Shown: positions 25,495-34,737 of the stretch, piece by piece
Layout: the number at the start of each line of letters is the position of its first letter
Position numbering within the stretch: the first letter of the stretch is position 1
Assembly: GCA_905480145.1 (NCBI GenBank)
Contig: CAJQPA010000008.1
Coordinates: 62,001 to 126,000, forward strand
Source of the DNA: an uncultured Flavobacteriales bacterium
GTDB lineage: Bacteria > Bacteroidota > Bacteroidia > Flavobacteriales_D > Crocinitomicaceae
Reading direction: 5' to 3'
Length of the DNA: 64,000 nt
Notes under the pieces: generated by a model
The model's input: the letters and a program-made list of their open reading frames with translations, nothing else
Told to the model about the DNA's origin: nothing
Database searches by the model: none
Program-made: the position numbers and the translations under genes

Positions 25495-26640
25495 TTATAT
25501 TTTTTTAATTCTATTCTTTTCGTAATCCTCAAAAATCATTTCTCCTAGTCCTTTGAGCCCAGTTAAAAACGCTTTTCCATTATTTCGGGCTGTAAACATT
25601 TCTACAAATTTTCTTAAATAAGGATCTTGCGCTATCATAAACGTGGTAATGGGTATTCTCAATTTTCGCGCCTCTGCAGCCTTGTTGAGGCATTTAGAAA
25701 CAATCATTTCATCCAAACCATTACTATTCATGTAGAACTCGCCATTGGGCATTTTTATGCAACTCGGTTTTCCGTCGGTTATCATAAATATTTGCTTGTT
25801 GGTGTTTCTTTTTCTCCTTAAAATATCCATTGCTAATTCTAATCCAGCAACCGTATTCGTGTGATAGGGCCCAACTTGTAGATAGGGTAGGTCTTTTACT
25901 TTAATCGGCCAAGCTTCATTTCCAAATACAATGATATCAATAGTGTCTTTTGGGTATTTTCGATGAATCAATTCAACCAATGCCATGGCAACTTTCTTTG
26001 CAGGCGTTATTCTATCTTCTCCATATAAGATCATAGAATGACTGATGTCAATCATTAAAACCGTGCTCATCTGTGCTTTATGCCTTGATTCTTCGACGAT
26101 TAAATCATTTTCTGTAAGTTTAAAGTCATTAATTCCATGATTTATCTGGGCGTTCTTAATGCTCTCACTGATATCAACGCTGGATAAGTCATCACCAAAT
26201 TGAAAAGGCCGGTTGTCGCCATATTTTTCATCACCGGTTCCTACTTTTTTAGTTTTATGATCTCCGATACCACTCTTTTTTAATTTCCCGAATATCTGAT
26301 CCAACGCAAATTGACGGAGAACACTTTCTAGTTTGGCGGTAAGTAAGTCTTTTCCTTTTCCTGGTCCATTAGTTCCTTCTTCACGATCTTTATTTTCTTT
26401 GATATACCCACGTTTTCTTAAGTCTTCCTTAAAATCTTCGAGCGAATATGCTTCGTTAAAAATACCAAATTCTTTATCCAGCTCATTGAGCCAGTTAAAA
26501 GCTTCTTCTAAATCTCCAGAAGTATGAGTGATGAGTTCCTTAAAAATGTCAAATACGCGATCAAAAGGAGCTATTTCTTTATCCGTGTATTTGCTGAATA
26601 CAAAACCTTCATTAAAATTCTTTGGATTATAATTACTCAC
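25495..26640 (-). CDS. VWA-domain protein, partner of the MoxR-like ATPase
   Basis: A 381-residue protein. The N-terminal half is charged and helical with a Gly/Lys linker (TNGPGKGKDLL). The C-terminal half is a von Willebrand A domain with a complete metal-ion site: DISHS, the Thr in HTNT and the Asp in MITDGKPS. There is no signal peptide, so it is cytoplasmic, as in the RavA-ViaA type of pair. The start is GTG at 26640. The stop is one base from the ATG of the ATPase gene, so the two are translated together and probably form one machine. Confidence 0.85.
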   Translation of the reverse strand: MSNYNPKNFNEGFVFSKYTDKEIAPFDRVFDIFKELITHTSGDLEEAFNWLNELDKEFGIFNEAYSLEDFKEDLRKRGYIKENKDREEGTNGPGKGKDLLTAKLESVLRQFALDQIFGKLKKSGIGDHKTKKVGTGDEKYGDNRPFQFGDDLSSVDISESIKNAQINHGINDFKLTENDLIVEESRHKAQMSTVLMIDISHSMILYGEDRITPAKKVAMALVELIHRKYPKDTIDIIVFGNEAWPIKVKDLPYLQVGPYHTNTVAGLELAMDILRRKRNTNKQIFMITDGKPSCIKMPNGEFYMNSNGLDEMIVSKCLNKAAEARKLRIPITTFMIAQDPYLRKFVEMFTARNNGKAFLTGLKGLGEMIFEDYEKNRIKKI

Positions 26641-26903
26641 GATAAATTGATGTATTGTGTTTTTTATAAATATCGGAATTATATTATTCTGATTAGCCTT
26701 ATATTTATTTTAATTGACGTAATAGAGGCCGTAGCATTTTTTAAATTTGGTTAATCTTCATTTAATTTGATGTAGGTAAAATAGTATTATATACTAATTC
26801 GGGCTATTTAATTTCATTTAAATCGTCATACTAACACTATTATTAACTATCAACCAAATGTCTTATAATTAATATTATGTTAAACAGTATGTAATTAAAA
26901 TAA

Positions 26904-28385
26904 CTACAAATGCATCATTTCGATTGTTGTGTCATACAAGTTCTTCTTATTCACCTTCGCTTTTAGCCAAGCATAATAACTCATGAGAAAAATATCTTCT
27001 TCTTCTCGACTTTTAAAAGACAGTGAATTTTTAATCGTTTCTCTGAATGAACTAGAATCGGCCACAAACTCATCTTTGTAATAAATCCTTACCAGTTTTA
27101 AAAATTCCATTGCTTGTATATGTTCTGTTTTATCAAAGTGCGCGCGATATTTTCTAACAAAACTATTAAGACGTGATTCAACGAAATCAACTGAATTTAA
27201 TTCTATGTGCAGCAAAATCTCAATAAAGCTTTTGTTCAGCAACCAATCAAAACCAACGTTTCGCTCGTACCAGCTATCACTTCGTTGAAATTTAACTAAT
27301 ATTTTATTGGCCAATTCTAATTCGTTTTGTTGAAAATGGATTGTAACCCTCGCCAACTTTGCATTTAATAATTGTTCCTCTGCATCTTTACTTATGTTAA
27401 ATAGCCTATCTAATTCATTTGCAGCTAATTTATGATTGCCTGTGTAGTTTAGATTTAATGCTCTTAAAGTTGTATATTTTATTTGAAATCGCTTGTAATA
27501 CTTGTTGCTATATCTTTCCATTTGTGTATTCATGTTTTCTAGAAAATCCATACTCAGTCTAAAATTCTTTTTCCGAAAGTAAATATTAGCCACGCTATAT
27601 AGCAGATCTATGTGGTAAATAAGCATTTTTTGGGTGTCTTCTACTCCACCCTGTAATTCTCTAATTTTATCTACAAAAAATAGCTCAATCTCATGATAGT
27701 TCCGTTTATGAGCGCCTGCAATATCAGCAATTAAGGCCAATTGGTATAAAGATTGAAAACTATACCCTTTTTCATCTGGAATGTTCAATTTTGAATAACT
27801 TGCCTCTAGTAGTATTCCTAATTCTACTGCTGAACCATCTAGTTCAGCTTGATTGTATGCTTTTCGAACTGAAGCATAAACCATGTTCAGTTTTTCTTGT
27901 TCAATAAAGTTCTGGTTGTTTATAGCCAATTTCTCAAATAATATAGATTGATCTTGAGATAGCTCATGGTGAGAATGCTCAACCAATGTATGATAAATTT
28001 CATTCAACAAGGTGTAATGGCTTATCTCAATCGCCTCAAACTCTAGCTTATGGATCGTTTTAAAGGCTATTTTATACTTTCCATAAGCGAACAACTTGCG
28101 GGAAAGTAACAATCGTTTTATTATTTCAATTTCGGTGGTTACTTCCGTTTGAAGTGTTCGGGTTGAGATAAAATCTACCAATCGATCATAGAGTCTTTTC
28201 TTTAATACGTTATAGGCATTGGAACCTATTTTCTTTTTGATTATTTCTTCCTTGCTATCAATTAAAGCTTTAAATAAATCAACGTTTCGTGTATCATGTC
28301 GTTTGTTTCGTGAAGTCAAATAACTAATAAAACTGCGCCGATCAGTACTAGATAATAAAGAAATCAATTCATTAATACTACTCAT
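26904..28385 (-). CDS. Large helical-repeat protein of unknown function
   Basis: A 493-residue protein that is almost entirely alpha-helical, with pairs of helices of about 34-40 residues that look like TPR or similar solenoid repeats (for example FAYGKYKIAFKTIHKLEFEA, NYHEIELFFVDKIREL, NFRLSMDFLENMNTQ). No catalytic motif, signal peptide or membrane helix. Such proteins are common in Bacteroidota genomes; a scaffold role is inference. It faces away from the YiaA-like gene across an intergenic region with a 12-bp inverted repeat. Confidence 0.65.
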   Translation of the reverse strand: MSSINELISLLSSTDRRSFISYLTSRNKRHDTRNVDLFKALIDSKEEIIKKKIGSNAYNVLKKRLYDRLVDFISTRTLQTEVTTEIEIIKRLLLSRKLFAYGKYKIAFKTIHKLEFEAIEISHYTLLNEIYHTLVEHSHHELSQDQSILFEKLAINNQNFIEQEKLNMVYASVRKAYNQAELDGSAVELGILLEASYSKLNIPDEKGYSFQSLYQLALIADIAGAHKRNYHEIELFFVDKIRELQGGVEDTQKMLIYHIDLLYSVANIYFRKKNFRLSMDFLENMNTQMERYSNKYYKRFQIKYTTLRALNLNYTGNHKLAANELDRLFNISKDAEEQLLNAKLARVTIHFQQNELELANKILVKFQRSDSWYERNVGFDWLLNKSFIEILLHIELNSVDFVESRLNSFVRKYRAHFDKTEHIQAMEFLKLVRIYYKDEFVADSSSFRETIKNSLSFKSREEEDIFLMSYYAWLKAKVNKKNLYDTTIEMMHL

Positions 28386-28424
28386 ATATCGTAATTTTTA
28401 TTTGTCAATATAGCTATATTATTG

Positions 28425-28467
28425 GATATTAATTACTAAATTATAATATTATATCGTAATTAATATC
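28425..28467. repeat. Inverted repeat GATATTAATTAC ... GTAATTAATATC in a divergent intergenic region
   Basis: Perfect 12-bp arms at 28425-28436 and 28456-28467 are separated by 19 bp. They lie between the divergent genes ending at 28385 and starting at 28538. The centre-to-centre distance of 31 bp is about three helical turns, so two dimers or a looped dimer could bind the same face of DNA. Confidence 0.45.
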
Positions 28468-28537
28468 GATATTTTCTATTTCAATAACAATGAACTCTTC
28501 CCACCTTTGACCTATAAATTTTAAAAAACACAACGCT

Positions 28538-28999
28538 ATGATGAATGAAAATGAAGAGTACAACGAGAAAATGAAATCAAATCAGTCACAAACACTTGGG
28601 TTCAAACCAACGGCCGCTTTTATTGGTGCGTCATGGGCAGCTTTAGGAATAGGTTTAATTTCCTACTGTGTCGGATTGTGGAATTCCGACATGCTACTCA
28701 ATGAAAAAGGGTATTACTTTACGGTAATACTATTTGGTTTATTCTCAGCAATATCTGTTCAGAAATGTGTCCGAGATCGCTCTGAAGGTATTGAAGTGAC
28801 TGATATGTATTACGGGATAAGTTGGTTCACTACAATTGCTGCAGTTATTCTATTGGTTGTTGGACTGAGGAATGCTGAACTATTATTAAGTGAAAAGGGG
28901 TTTTATGGAATGGCCTTTACTTTAGCGATGTTTGCTTCTGCAGCAGTTCAAAAAAATACGAGGGATATAAAAGCCTTCAGTAAATTGGAGGAGAGATGA
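28538..28999 (+). CDS. YiaA/YiaB-type inner membrane protein
   Basis: A 153-residue protein with four membrane helices arranged as two copies of the YiaAB two-helix domain. The first copy is FIGASWAALGIGLISYCVGLWN with YYFTVILFGLFSAISVQK. The second is ISWFTTIAAVILLVVGLRN with FYGMAFTLAMFASAAVQK. Both copies share the NAELLLSEKGFY-type linker and end in VQK followed by RD. Function unknown. The N-terminus (first 25 residues) is acidic and soluble. Ends with a strong terminator. Confidence 0.88.
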   Translation: MMNENEEYNEKMKSNQSQTLGFKPTAAFIGASWAALGIGLISYCVGLWNSDMLLNEKGYYFTVILFGLFSAISVQKCVRDRSEGIEVTDMYYGISWFTTIAAVILLVVGLRNAELLLSEKGFYGMAFTLAMFASAAVQKNTRDIKAFSKLEER

Positions 29000-29024
29000 A
29001 GCTGATATAATTAATAATTATACT

Positions 29025-29056
29025 AGCGGCTCAAGGTTATTCTTGAGCCGCTTTTT
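29025..29056 (+). terminator. Strong terminator after the YiaA-like gene
   Basis: AGCGGCTCAAG (29025-29035) and CTTGAGCCGCT (29042-29052) form a perfect 11-bp stem with loop GTTATT and a T run. Confidence 0.95.
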
Positions 29057-29118
29057 CTTGTTTGTAAAATTTATTAACTGCTTTGTGAGGTTGTCTAAAT
29101 AATCGACATCTTTACAGC

Positions 29119-29229
29119 GTGTTTAAGGTCATAAAAAATATATTTCCCACACTTTTTATATCCGAGTGGTATTTCACTTTTAATAGAATCGTTTATCCAT
29201 ATCCAGAATTACCGTCTAGTATAGATTAA
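29119..29229 (+). CDS. Possible 36-residue ORF coupled to the next gene
   Basis: A GTG at 29119 opens 36 codons (ending in VYPYPELPSSID) that stop with TAA at 29227-29229. The stop overlaps the ATG of the following membrane protein by one base (TAATG), the classic coupling arrangement. Composition is protein-like and rich in aromatics (FISEWYFTFN). There is no ATG and no good -7 box, so it may be the tail of a decayed gene or chance. Confidence 0.3.
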   Translation: MFKVIKNIFPTLFISEWYFTFNRIVYPYPELPSSID

Positions 29230-29696
29230 TGAAAAACATCAATTTATACTCCATCATTGTTATCGGTATTTTCATCTTATCGATGTTTCTGCCTTATGAG
29301 GTGCATGACGTTTATTCTGGAGGTTCATGGAGTGCAAAAGGCACTCTTATACAGGAGAATGTTCCTTCTGTGGGTGCAAATTATATGGAAGTTTATGGGG
29401 TCTTGTTTTTCTTGATATTTATTATGCTCATTAATTTGATAAAAAGAAATTTTATAATGGCCTTATTTTCATCTATTCTCGGCTTCTTATCTTTGTTATC
29501 CATACCTTTTTTATATTTTACGCTTGTCTTTACTTTTTTTGGTCCTAACAATAGAATAGGGTTTGGATTAGTCCTAGCTTATATAATCGTTTGCTTTTAC
29601 GCAGTTATTCTTTTACTCAATGTCTTGTCAGAATTTAGAAAAAAAGAAAGAAATCATGAGGGCTTGACAGATGACTTAATAGATTCAAATTTTTAG
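29229..29696 (+). CDS. Hypothetical four-helix membrane protein
   Basis: A 155-residue protein with a first helix near residues 5-22 (SIIVIGIFILSMFLP), an outside loop with GGSWSAKG, and three further helices up to about residue 138, then a charged C-terminal tail inside the cell (RKKERNHEGLTDD). No family recognised. It lies one base before the LysE-type transporter gene, so the two are probably co-expressed and perhaps linked in function. Confidence 0.65.
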   Translation: MKNINLYSIIVIGIFILSMFLPYEVHDVYSGGSWSAKGTLIQENVPSVGANYMEVYGVLFFLIFIMLINLIKRNFIMALFSSILGFLSLLSIPFLYFTLVFTFFGPNNRIGFGLVLAYIIVCFYAVILLLNVLSEFRKKERNHEGLTDDLIDSNF

Positions 29697-29697
29697 A

Positions 29698-30312
29698 ATG
29701 GCAATACTTATTGGAATTCTTCTTGGTTTAAGTACGCTGGTATTTATTGGGCCGGTTTTACTCTATTTGATAAAAGTTAGTCTAGAAAATGGATTTAGAG
29801 GTGGTGCTGCGGTTGCATTAGGTATTATTATAGGCGATGTTATTTGTGTTGGTATTGCAGTTACTGGTTTTAAGAAAATATTTGATGATGAAAATAATTT
29901 ATTTTGGTTTGCTATGGTTGGAGGTGCAATTCTTCTTGCAATGGGAATAAAGAACATTTTTAAGCCGACTTTAGAGTTTGATGTCTCTCAAAAAAAGAAA
30001 ATAAAAAATCAGACTCTACTTATCTATTTTATCAATGGATTTGCCTTAAATTTCATAAATCCTTTTGTTTTCGCTGTTTGGTTTGGTTTTAGTATTTTTT
30101 TACAATCTCAAGTAGAGCATGACTCAGAAGTTCTAATAGGACTTGTGTTTGCTTTGCTTGTTATATTTATTACAGATCTATTGAAAGCATACTATGCCAA
30201 ACGAGTGTTTTCATTGATTGCTCCTAATCGCTTGAAAAAACTTTTTAAGGCTTTTGGTTTTATTATGGTTCTATTCTCACTGCGTCTCTTCTATTATTGT
30301 TATGTGATCTAA
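29698..30312 (+). CDS. LysE/RhtB-family transporter
   Basis: A 204-residue protein with about six membrane helices. The opening (ILLGLSTLVFIGPVLLYLIKVSLENGFRGGAAVALGIIIGD) has the LysE signature: a Gly-Pro turn in helix 1, then the FRGG loop and the Gly-rich second helix ending in Asp. NFINPFVFAVW is the family's central motif. It should export an amino acid or similar small metabolite; substrate unknown. Translationally linked to the membrane protein in front. Confidence 0.85.
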   Translation: MAILIGILLGLSTLVFIGPVLLYLIKVSLENGFRGGAAVALGIIIGDVICVGIAVTGFKKIFDDENNLFWFAMVGGAILLAMGIKNIFKPTLEFDVSQKKKIKNQTLLIYFINGFALNFINPFVFAVWFGFSIFLQSQVEHDSEVLIGLVFALLVIFITDLLKAYYAKRVFSLIAPNRLKKLFKAFGFIMVLFSLRLFYYCYVI

Positions 30313-30350
30313 TTTAATATCTTTATTATTCACACATTAAAACTTAACTT

Positions 30351-30851
30351 ATGATACCAAATTTAGGAATTGTTGCATTGGCAGCATTAATCCCAATGAT
30401 TATGGGGTTTCTCTATTACAATCCAAAAACACTAGGCACTGCCTGGATGGAAGCTAGTGGTGTAGATGAAGATACAATGAAAGAGTCTAATATGCTATTG
30501 GTTTTTGGTGCTAGTTTATTATTAAGTTTCTTTATAGGGATGGGTATTTTTCCGTTAGCTGTTCATCAAACCGGACTTGTTTCTTTATTTGGGAACGATC
30601 CAAGTTTGGTTCTTGGTGATATGAATAGCGTTCCAGAGCTAGGTTCATTAATGGACTTATATGGCGATAGATTTAGAACCTTTGGACATGGAGCATTACA
30701 CGGCTTTGTTGCGGGTATACTAATTGTCTTTCCTGTTATGGGAACGAATAATTTGTTTGAAAGAAAGCCATTTAAACTAACAATAATTAACACCGGCTAT
30801 TGGTCGATCACCTTAGCCTTAATGGGAGGTGTTCTCTGTCAGTGGGCATAA
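30351..30851 (+). CDS. DUF1761 membrane protein
   Basis: A 166-residue protein with four membrane helices and the DUF1761 layout: helix 1 ending in GFLYYNPKTLGTAWMEASG, an amphipathic linker, helix 2 LLLSFFIGMGI, helix 3 HGALHGFVAGILIVFPVM and helix 4 near GYWSITLALMGGVLCQW. Family function unknown. Separated from LysE by 38 bp without a terminator, so read-through is possible; a terminator follows. Confidence 0.85.
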   Translation: MIPNLGIVALAALIPMIMGFLYYNPKTLGTAWMEASGVDEDTMKESNMLLVFGASLLLSFFIGMGIFPLAVHQTGLVSLFGNDPSLVLGDMNSVPELGSLMDLYGDRFRTFGHGALHGFVAGILIVFPVMGTNNLFERKPFKLTIINTGYWSITLALMGGVLCQWA

Positions 30852-30876
30852 TTAGAGTTACTAGATCTATATATAA

Positions 30877-30906
30877 AGGGAGTTGTAATTGCAACTCCCT
30901 ATTTTT
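30877..30906 (+). terminator. Terminator after the DUF1761 gene
   Basis: AGGGAGTTG (30877-30885) pairs perfectly with CAACTCCCT (30892-30900), loop TAATTG, followed by ATTTTT. Confidence 0.9.
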
Positions 30907-30924
30907 ATACAAATGTCAGCGACT

Positions 30925-32061
30925 TTAGTTTCCCATTATTCTCTCAATAAGATTACCAAACGTTTTGGATACATTTTTCATGTCTGGTTGTGGTTTAGAT
31001 ACTGTAATTTTTCCATTAGCCCCCTCTGTTAATTCATATTTCCAAAAGAATGGAGAATCATGCTCCACCCCATTTTGTCCAAATCTAATGTCATAAAAGA
31101 ATAATTTGGGACCCTTCTTTTCTAAATAGTACCAGCCAGCAGCTATCTTCAATAGTTGCTTGACCACTTTCTGGTTTCTGTATGGGTCTAATAAGTGATG
31201 ATTCTTCTTTATCTCTTCAGAAAACTCAATAGGTTTGCTGTCTAATAAAGAATAATAGGATACCAAATATCCTGTCTCAGTTTCTACTTGTGCATTCCAA
31301 AGGACAGCGTTTAGTGGGGTCGGCTTTGTATCCATTTCAATATACTCAAAATCACTCGCGTCAAGTTTGTCTTGAAATTTAGTATACCCAACTCCCTTAG
31401 AAACAAATGTTAAGAGCATGTATGTTGAACTAATTATTAACCCCGCATTATTCCATTTCCTTCTTTTGGGATTTTCTCGATTATAAAATAAGACTGCAAT
31501 CACGCAAATTAAAAATGGTATCGTATACATTGGATCTACAACGAATATATTTTTAAATGCCAATCGATAATCAAAGGGCCAGAAAAATTGAGTTCCCCAT
31601 GTAGTATGTGCATCCAACATTGGGTGTGTTATTAATCCCAAAAACATAAGTTTAGTCCAATCTTTCCATGATGCTTCTACCCTATTCTCTTTTAGTCTAG
31701 AAGCTGAATAGAACAAAGCGGCTAGCAAGGATAATGATAATCCTTTGGCTAAAACACCCTCATTATTAAAAAAGAATACCGAAACCAAAACGGCTGAAAA
31801 GGCGGCTAGAGATAGTTTCTCATACCTTTTTATGAGATACGCGAATAATGGAGCGAATAGCACGCTAAAGAGAATTGAGTGTGAAAAACCCCGGTGCATT
31901 TCTGTGTTAGTAATTGGATCAACAAAGAATTTTGCTAATACATCAAAGTCTGGAATAGTTCCAGCCACAGCACCCCATAATAAAGCGCGATTACCAATTT
32001 TTTTTCCTAGAACAGCCTCTCCTACTGCTGCCCCTAATACAATTTGTGTTAATGAATCCAT
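30925..32061 (-). CDS. YdjM-type membrane-bound metal-dependent hydrolase
   Basis: A 378-residue protein. The start (MDSLTQIVLGAAVGEAVLG) and the motifs TIPDFDVLAKFF, HRGFSHS and THPMLDAHTTWG are those of the YdjM family, whose His and Asp residues probably bind metal at the membrane surface. About five helices in the first 210 residues are followed by a soluble C-terminal domain. E. coli YdjM is LexA-controlled; a similar control here is not shown. ATG 32061 overlaps the stop of the gene before by one base (TAATG), so the pair is coupled. Confidence 0.85.
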   Translation of the reverse strand: MDSLTQIVLGAAVGEAVLGKKIGNRALLWGAVAGTIPDFDVLAKFFVDPITNTEMHRGFSHSILFSVLFAPLFAYLIKRYEKLSLAAFSAVLVSVFFFNNEGVLAKGLSLSLLAALFYSASRLKENRVEASWKDWTKLMFLGLITHPMLDAHTTWGTQFFWPFDYRLAFKNIFVVDPMYTIPFLICVIAVLFYNRENPKRRKWNNAGLIISSTYMLLTFVSKGVGYTKFQDKLDASDFEYIEMDTKPTPLNAVLWNAQVETETGYLVSYYSLLDSKPIEFSEEIKKNHHLLDPYRNQKVVKQLLKIAAGWYYLEKKGPKLFFYDIRFGQNGVEHDSPFFWKYELTEGANGKITVSKPQPDMKNVSKTFGNLIERIMGN

Positions 32062-33233
32062 TAGTTTGAGAAATTTGCTTTGAATGGTTTACGTAATTCA
32101 AACTCACTCGGAGAGATTGATTGAATAATTGGTTTTAAAAGCAGGTTTGAGACTGTACTTTTATGCTTAATATATAACGTCATGTTAGTTGGCAATGCGC
32201 CGATTGAACTTTTTATTAATTCCGATGTTCTTCCTAGTTGCAGGTCTTTTACTTTAGCACTAATCGCTTGTTCTACATAGTTATATAACAAACGTTGATA
32301 AACGTTATGTTTAGTATTGAAAGAATAATCCAGGCCAACATAGTTTGCTTCCAAAGAGTCTCCATTTAGAAAAGATGTGCTAAAGCCTACTAACTCCTCG
32401 TTAAGATAAGCTCCTGTAATCGTAAATTCTGTATTTAACTTGTCACTGAATTCAATAAATGAACTAACGTCAAGATTTCCAAAACTAAAGTCGGACTTCT
32501 CCAGAACATTATCAAAAAGTTCCTGTAATCGTTCTTTGTTATCAATAATTTGAGTTGTGTTGAGTTGTTTTAGTATGAGGTGATCTGATTTTTTATAAAC
32601 AGACTTCGCTCGCGTGCGAAATTTAGTCTTCATACTAGATAGATAGTCATCAAATGAAACCCAACTTTCATGAATATCTAAAACCATATTAACATCTACC
32701 ATAAAGTCCCGATAGCTGAATCTCTTTAATTGTTCTGCAATTGAACTTGATTTAGGCCAGAAATCTTTAAACAAAGTAACGGATGCTTTATCTTTTATTT
32801 TTTCTTCTGACTTAAGGTGGCTGGTAACACTGTCGATTTCTTCCATCGCCTCTTGTGAAGTTATTGAAGTGTCCCAAAGAAAACCATTCTCGCCATCAGC
32901 AAATACACTTCCACAAACTAAAACATTAATCGTCAGTGCCTCTGTCAGTTTTTTTGATAAGTGGTAACTTAATTTGCATAACTGAGCAGAATATACTTTT
33001 CGCTTGTCAACAAATTGAACTAATTGAAAAACAGAGATTAGAACCGGTGTTTGCTCAGAGTTGTAAGATATTTCATAAAAGAAATCAATCTTATTTTTCA
33101 TCGCTACTTCTATTGAGGAAAGGTAATTGATAGACAGGTAAATATTTCTCCCACCTCGCACTTTTTCCCAGTCCTCTTTAGGTATTGACTCCACATTCTT
33201 AAAAATAGAACGTGTAAATATATTTTTTGACAT
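32061..33233 (-). CDS. GNAT/FemAB-like acyltransferase (COG3146 type)
   Basis: A 390-residue protein with two tandem GNAT-like halves, as in the FemAB and peptidogalycan groups. Visible segments are RGGRNIYLSINYLSSIE near the start, FDDYLSSMKTKFRTRAKSVYKK in the middle, and LVGFSTSFLNGDSLEANYVGLDY and LQLGRTSELIKSSIGA in the second half. The middle and last two patterns fit this family. It may transfer an aminoacyl or acyl group to a cell-wall or lipid precursor; donor and acceptor are unknown. First gene of a coupled pair with YdjM. Confidence 0.7.
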   Translation of the reverse strand: MSKNIFTRSIFKNVESIPKEDWEKVRGGRNIYLSINYLSSIEVAMKNKIDFFYEISYNSEQTPVLISVFQLVQFVDKRKVYSAQLCKLSYHLSKKLTEALTINVLVCGSVFADGENGFLWDTSITSQEAMEEIDSVTSHLKSEEKIKDKASVTLFKDFWPKSSSIAEQLKRFSYRDFMVDVNMVLDIHESWVSFDDYLSSMKTKFRTRAKSVYKKSDHLILKQLNTTQIIDNKERLQELFDNVLEKSDFSFGNLDVSSFIEFSDKLNTEFTITGAYLNEELVGFSTSFLNGDSLEANYVGLDYSFNTKHNVYQRLLYNYVEQAISAKVKDLQLGRTSELIKSSIGALPTNMTLYIKHKSTVSNLLLKPIIQSISPSEFELRKPFKANFSN

Positions 33234-33258
33234 TGAGTATTTCTTATTTTCTTGAAAG

Positions 33259-33266
33259 CAAAATTA
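33259..33266 (-). promoter_or_regulatory. -7 box TAATTTTG for the GNAT-YdjM pair
   Basis: Read on minus from 33266 to 33259 the box is TAATTTTG, fitting TAnnTTTG. The leader to the ATG at 33233 is about 20 nt. Confidence 0.45.
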
Positions 33267-33327
33267 ATACAATCAGACCAAGATTTTTAAACTTTATGTC
33301 TAATGGTTCAAATAATAGATAAACAGG

Positions 33328-34722
33328 CTATCTTTTTTGAATTTTCACTTCAAAATTACTAGGCATCATTGTGAATGCCATGATCTCTTTAATATCTTCT
33401 TGAGGAGTCTTCGCGCTAATCTTGAAATTTTTAATAAGCATTGAAAGGACCATTTTCATTTCAAGCATAGCTAAATTCCTACCAGGACAAAAACGTGGAC
33501 CTGAACCAAAAGGAGTGAAAGCATTTGTATTATGGTGCGGACATGGACTCCCCTTCTTCATCCATCTTTCTGGAATCATTTCCGAAGCTTTCGAGAAATT
33601 CTCATCTCTAGTATAGCTGCTTCTCATGTGGGTCAGTAAACGCTCTCCTTTTTTGAACTCGTATCCTTTAATCACAGTGTCTTCTAAAGGTTCAAAAAGC
33701 ATAATTGGCGCAACAGGTTTTAATCTCATTGCCTCCATTATTACGGCTTCCGTATATTTCATTTCTGTATGAAGTGAAAAAGAATCCATAAAAGGTTTGT
33801 CTCCAAGAATAGTATTCACTTCTTGGAAACATTTTTCTTGAATATCTGGTCTTTCAATCAATATTGAAGCGGCCCAAGCTAAAGAATGAGACGTGGTATC
33901 TTCTCCGGCTAATAATATGGTCAATAAGTTTCCGGTAACATCTTTATTTTCCATTCCTCCTTCTTCGTCTGCAGCAATTAATATTGCGTCCAGCATATTC
34001 TCAGGACTATCTTTCAAGTTAGGATTTTCAATTATTCTTTTTTTACCATCCGATACAAAATCGTTGACAATCATTTGGATAGCTTCACAGGCTTTATCAA
34101 ACTCTTTATCGACTTTTGTTCTAAGTAGTTTGTGAAAAGGAATTGGAGAATTAATTCGTTTAAATATTGTGGGAAATATTTTCTCCATATGATCCTGAAT
34201 AACGCTGCCACTTTGTTCTTGGGTGTTCATGTCAATACCAAATGCTAAGCTTGTTGTTACGTCTACAGTAAAGCGAAACAAGTCTTGTTGAATGTTGGCC
34301 TCTCCACTTAAAGATGCCGCTTTCTCCCACTTGTTAAATAATCTCTCAGTCGATGTTAAAATAGAAGGAAAAAAAGTTTGTTGATGCTTGACATCTAAAC
34401 CTTTTGTAATGATTTTTCGTTGCAGTTTCCATTCATCTCCTTCTGCAGTGAAAAGCCCGTGAGCTCCTGCGTCTTTTAGGATATTACCCATCTTCTGTTG
34501 GCGAATAAACAAATCAGGTCGCTCTTTAAGAATTTCTGCTATTATTTCATAATCAAGAATACCAATGAGCTGTATATGACCGAGTCGAAACTTAAAAACA
34601 TCTCCAAACTCTTCACCCCATTTTTGGATATCATTATGAATCGTATCCGATTTTACTTGTAATAGATTTCCTAATAAAGGAATACCTTTAGGTCCAGGAA
34701 GTTTAGCAGAGCAAATAGGCAT
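33328..34722 (-). CDS. Cytochrome P450
   Basis: A 464-residue P450 with the usual landmarks. These are the Pro-rich hinge (LPGPKGIPLLGN), the I-helix oxygen motif AGEDTTSH, the K-helix ExxR (EAMRLKP) and the haem loop FGSGPRFCPGRN with the axial Cys near residue 411. There is no membrane anchor, so it is soluble. It should hydroxylate a hydrophobic substrate such as a fatty acid or terpene using external ferredoxin electrons; no redox partner is adjacent. It starts 15 bp after the stop of the RhlE-like helicase, an unusual pairing, and has no promoter box of its own in that gap. Confidence 0.95.
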   Translation of the reverse strand: MPICSAKLPGPKGIPLLGNLLQVKSDTIHNDIQKWGEEFGDVFKFRLGHIQLIGILDYEIIAEILKERPDLFIRQQKMGNILKDAGAHGLFTAEGDEWKLQRKIITKGLDVKHQQTFFPSILTSTERLFNKWEKAASLSGEANIQQDLFRFTVDVTTSLAFGIDMNTQEQSGSVIQDHMEKIFPTIFKRINSPIPFHKLLRTKVDKEFDKACEAIQMIVNDFVSDGKKRIIENPNLKDSPENMLDAILIAADEEGGMENKDVTGNLLTILLAGEDTTSHSLAWAASILIERPDIQEKCFQEVNTILGDKPFMDSFSLHTEMKYTEAVIMEAMRLKPVAPIMLFEPLEDTVIKGYEFKKGERLLTHMRSSYTRDENFSKASEMIPERWMKKGSPCPHHNTNAFTPFGSGPRFCPGRNLAMLEMKMVLSMLIKNFKISAKTPQEDIKEIMAFTMMPSNFEVKIQKR

Positions 34723-34737
34723 ATTGTGTTGTATAAG

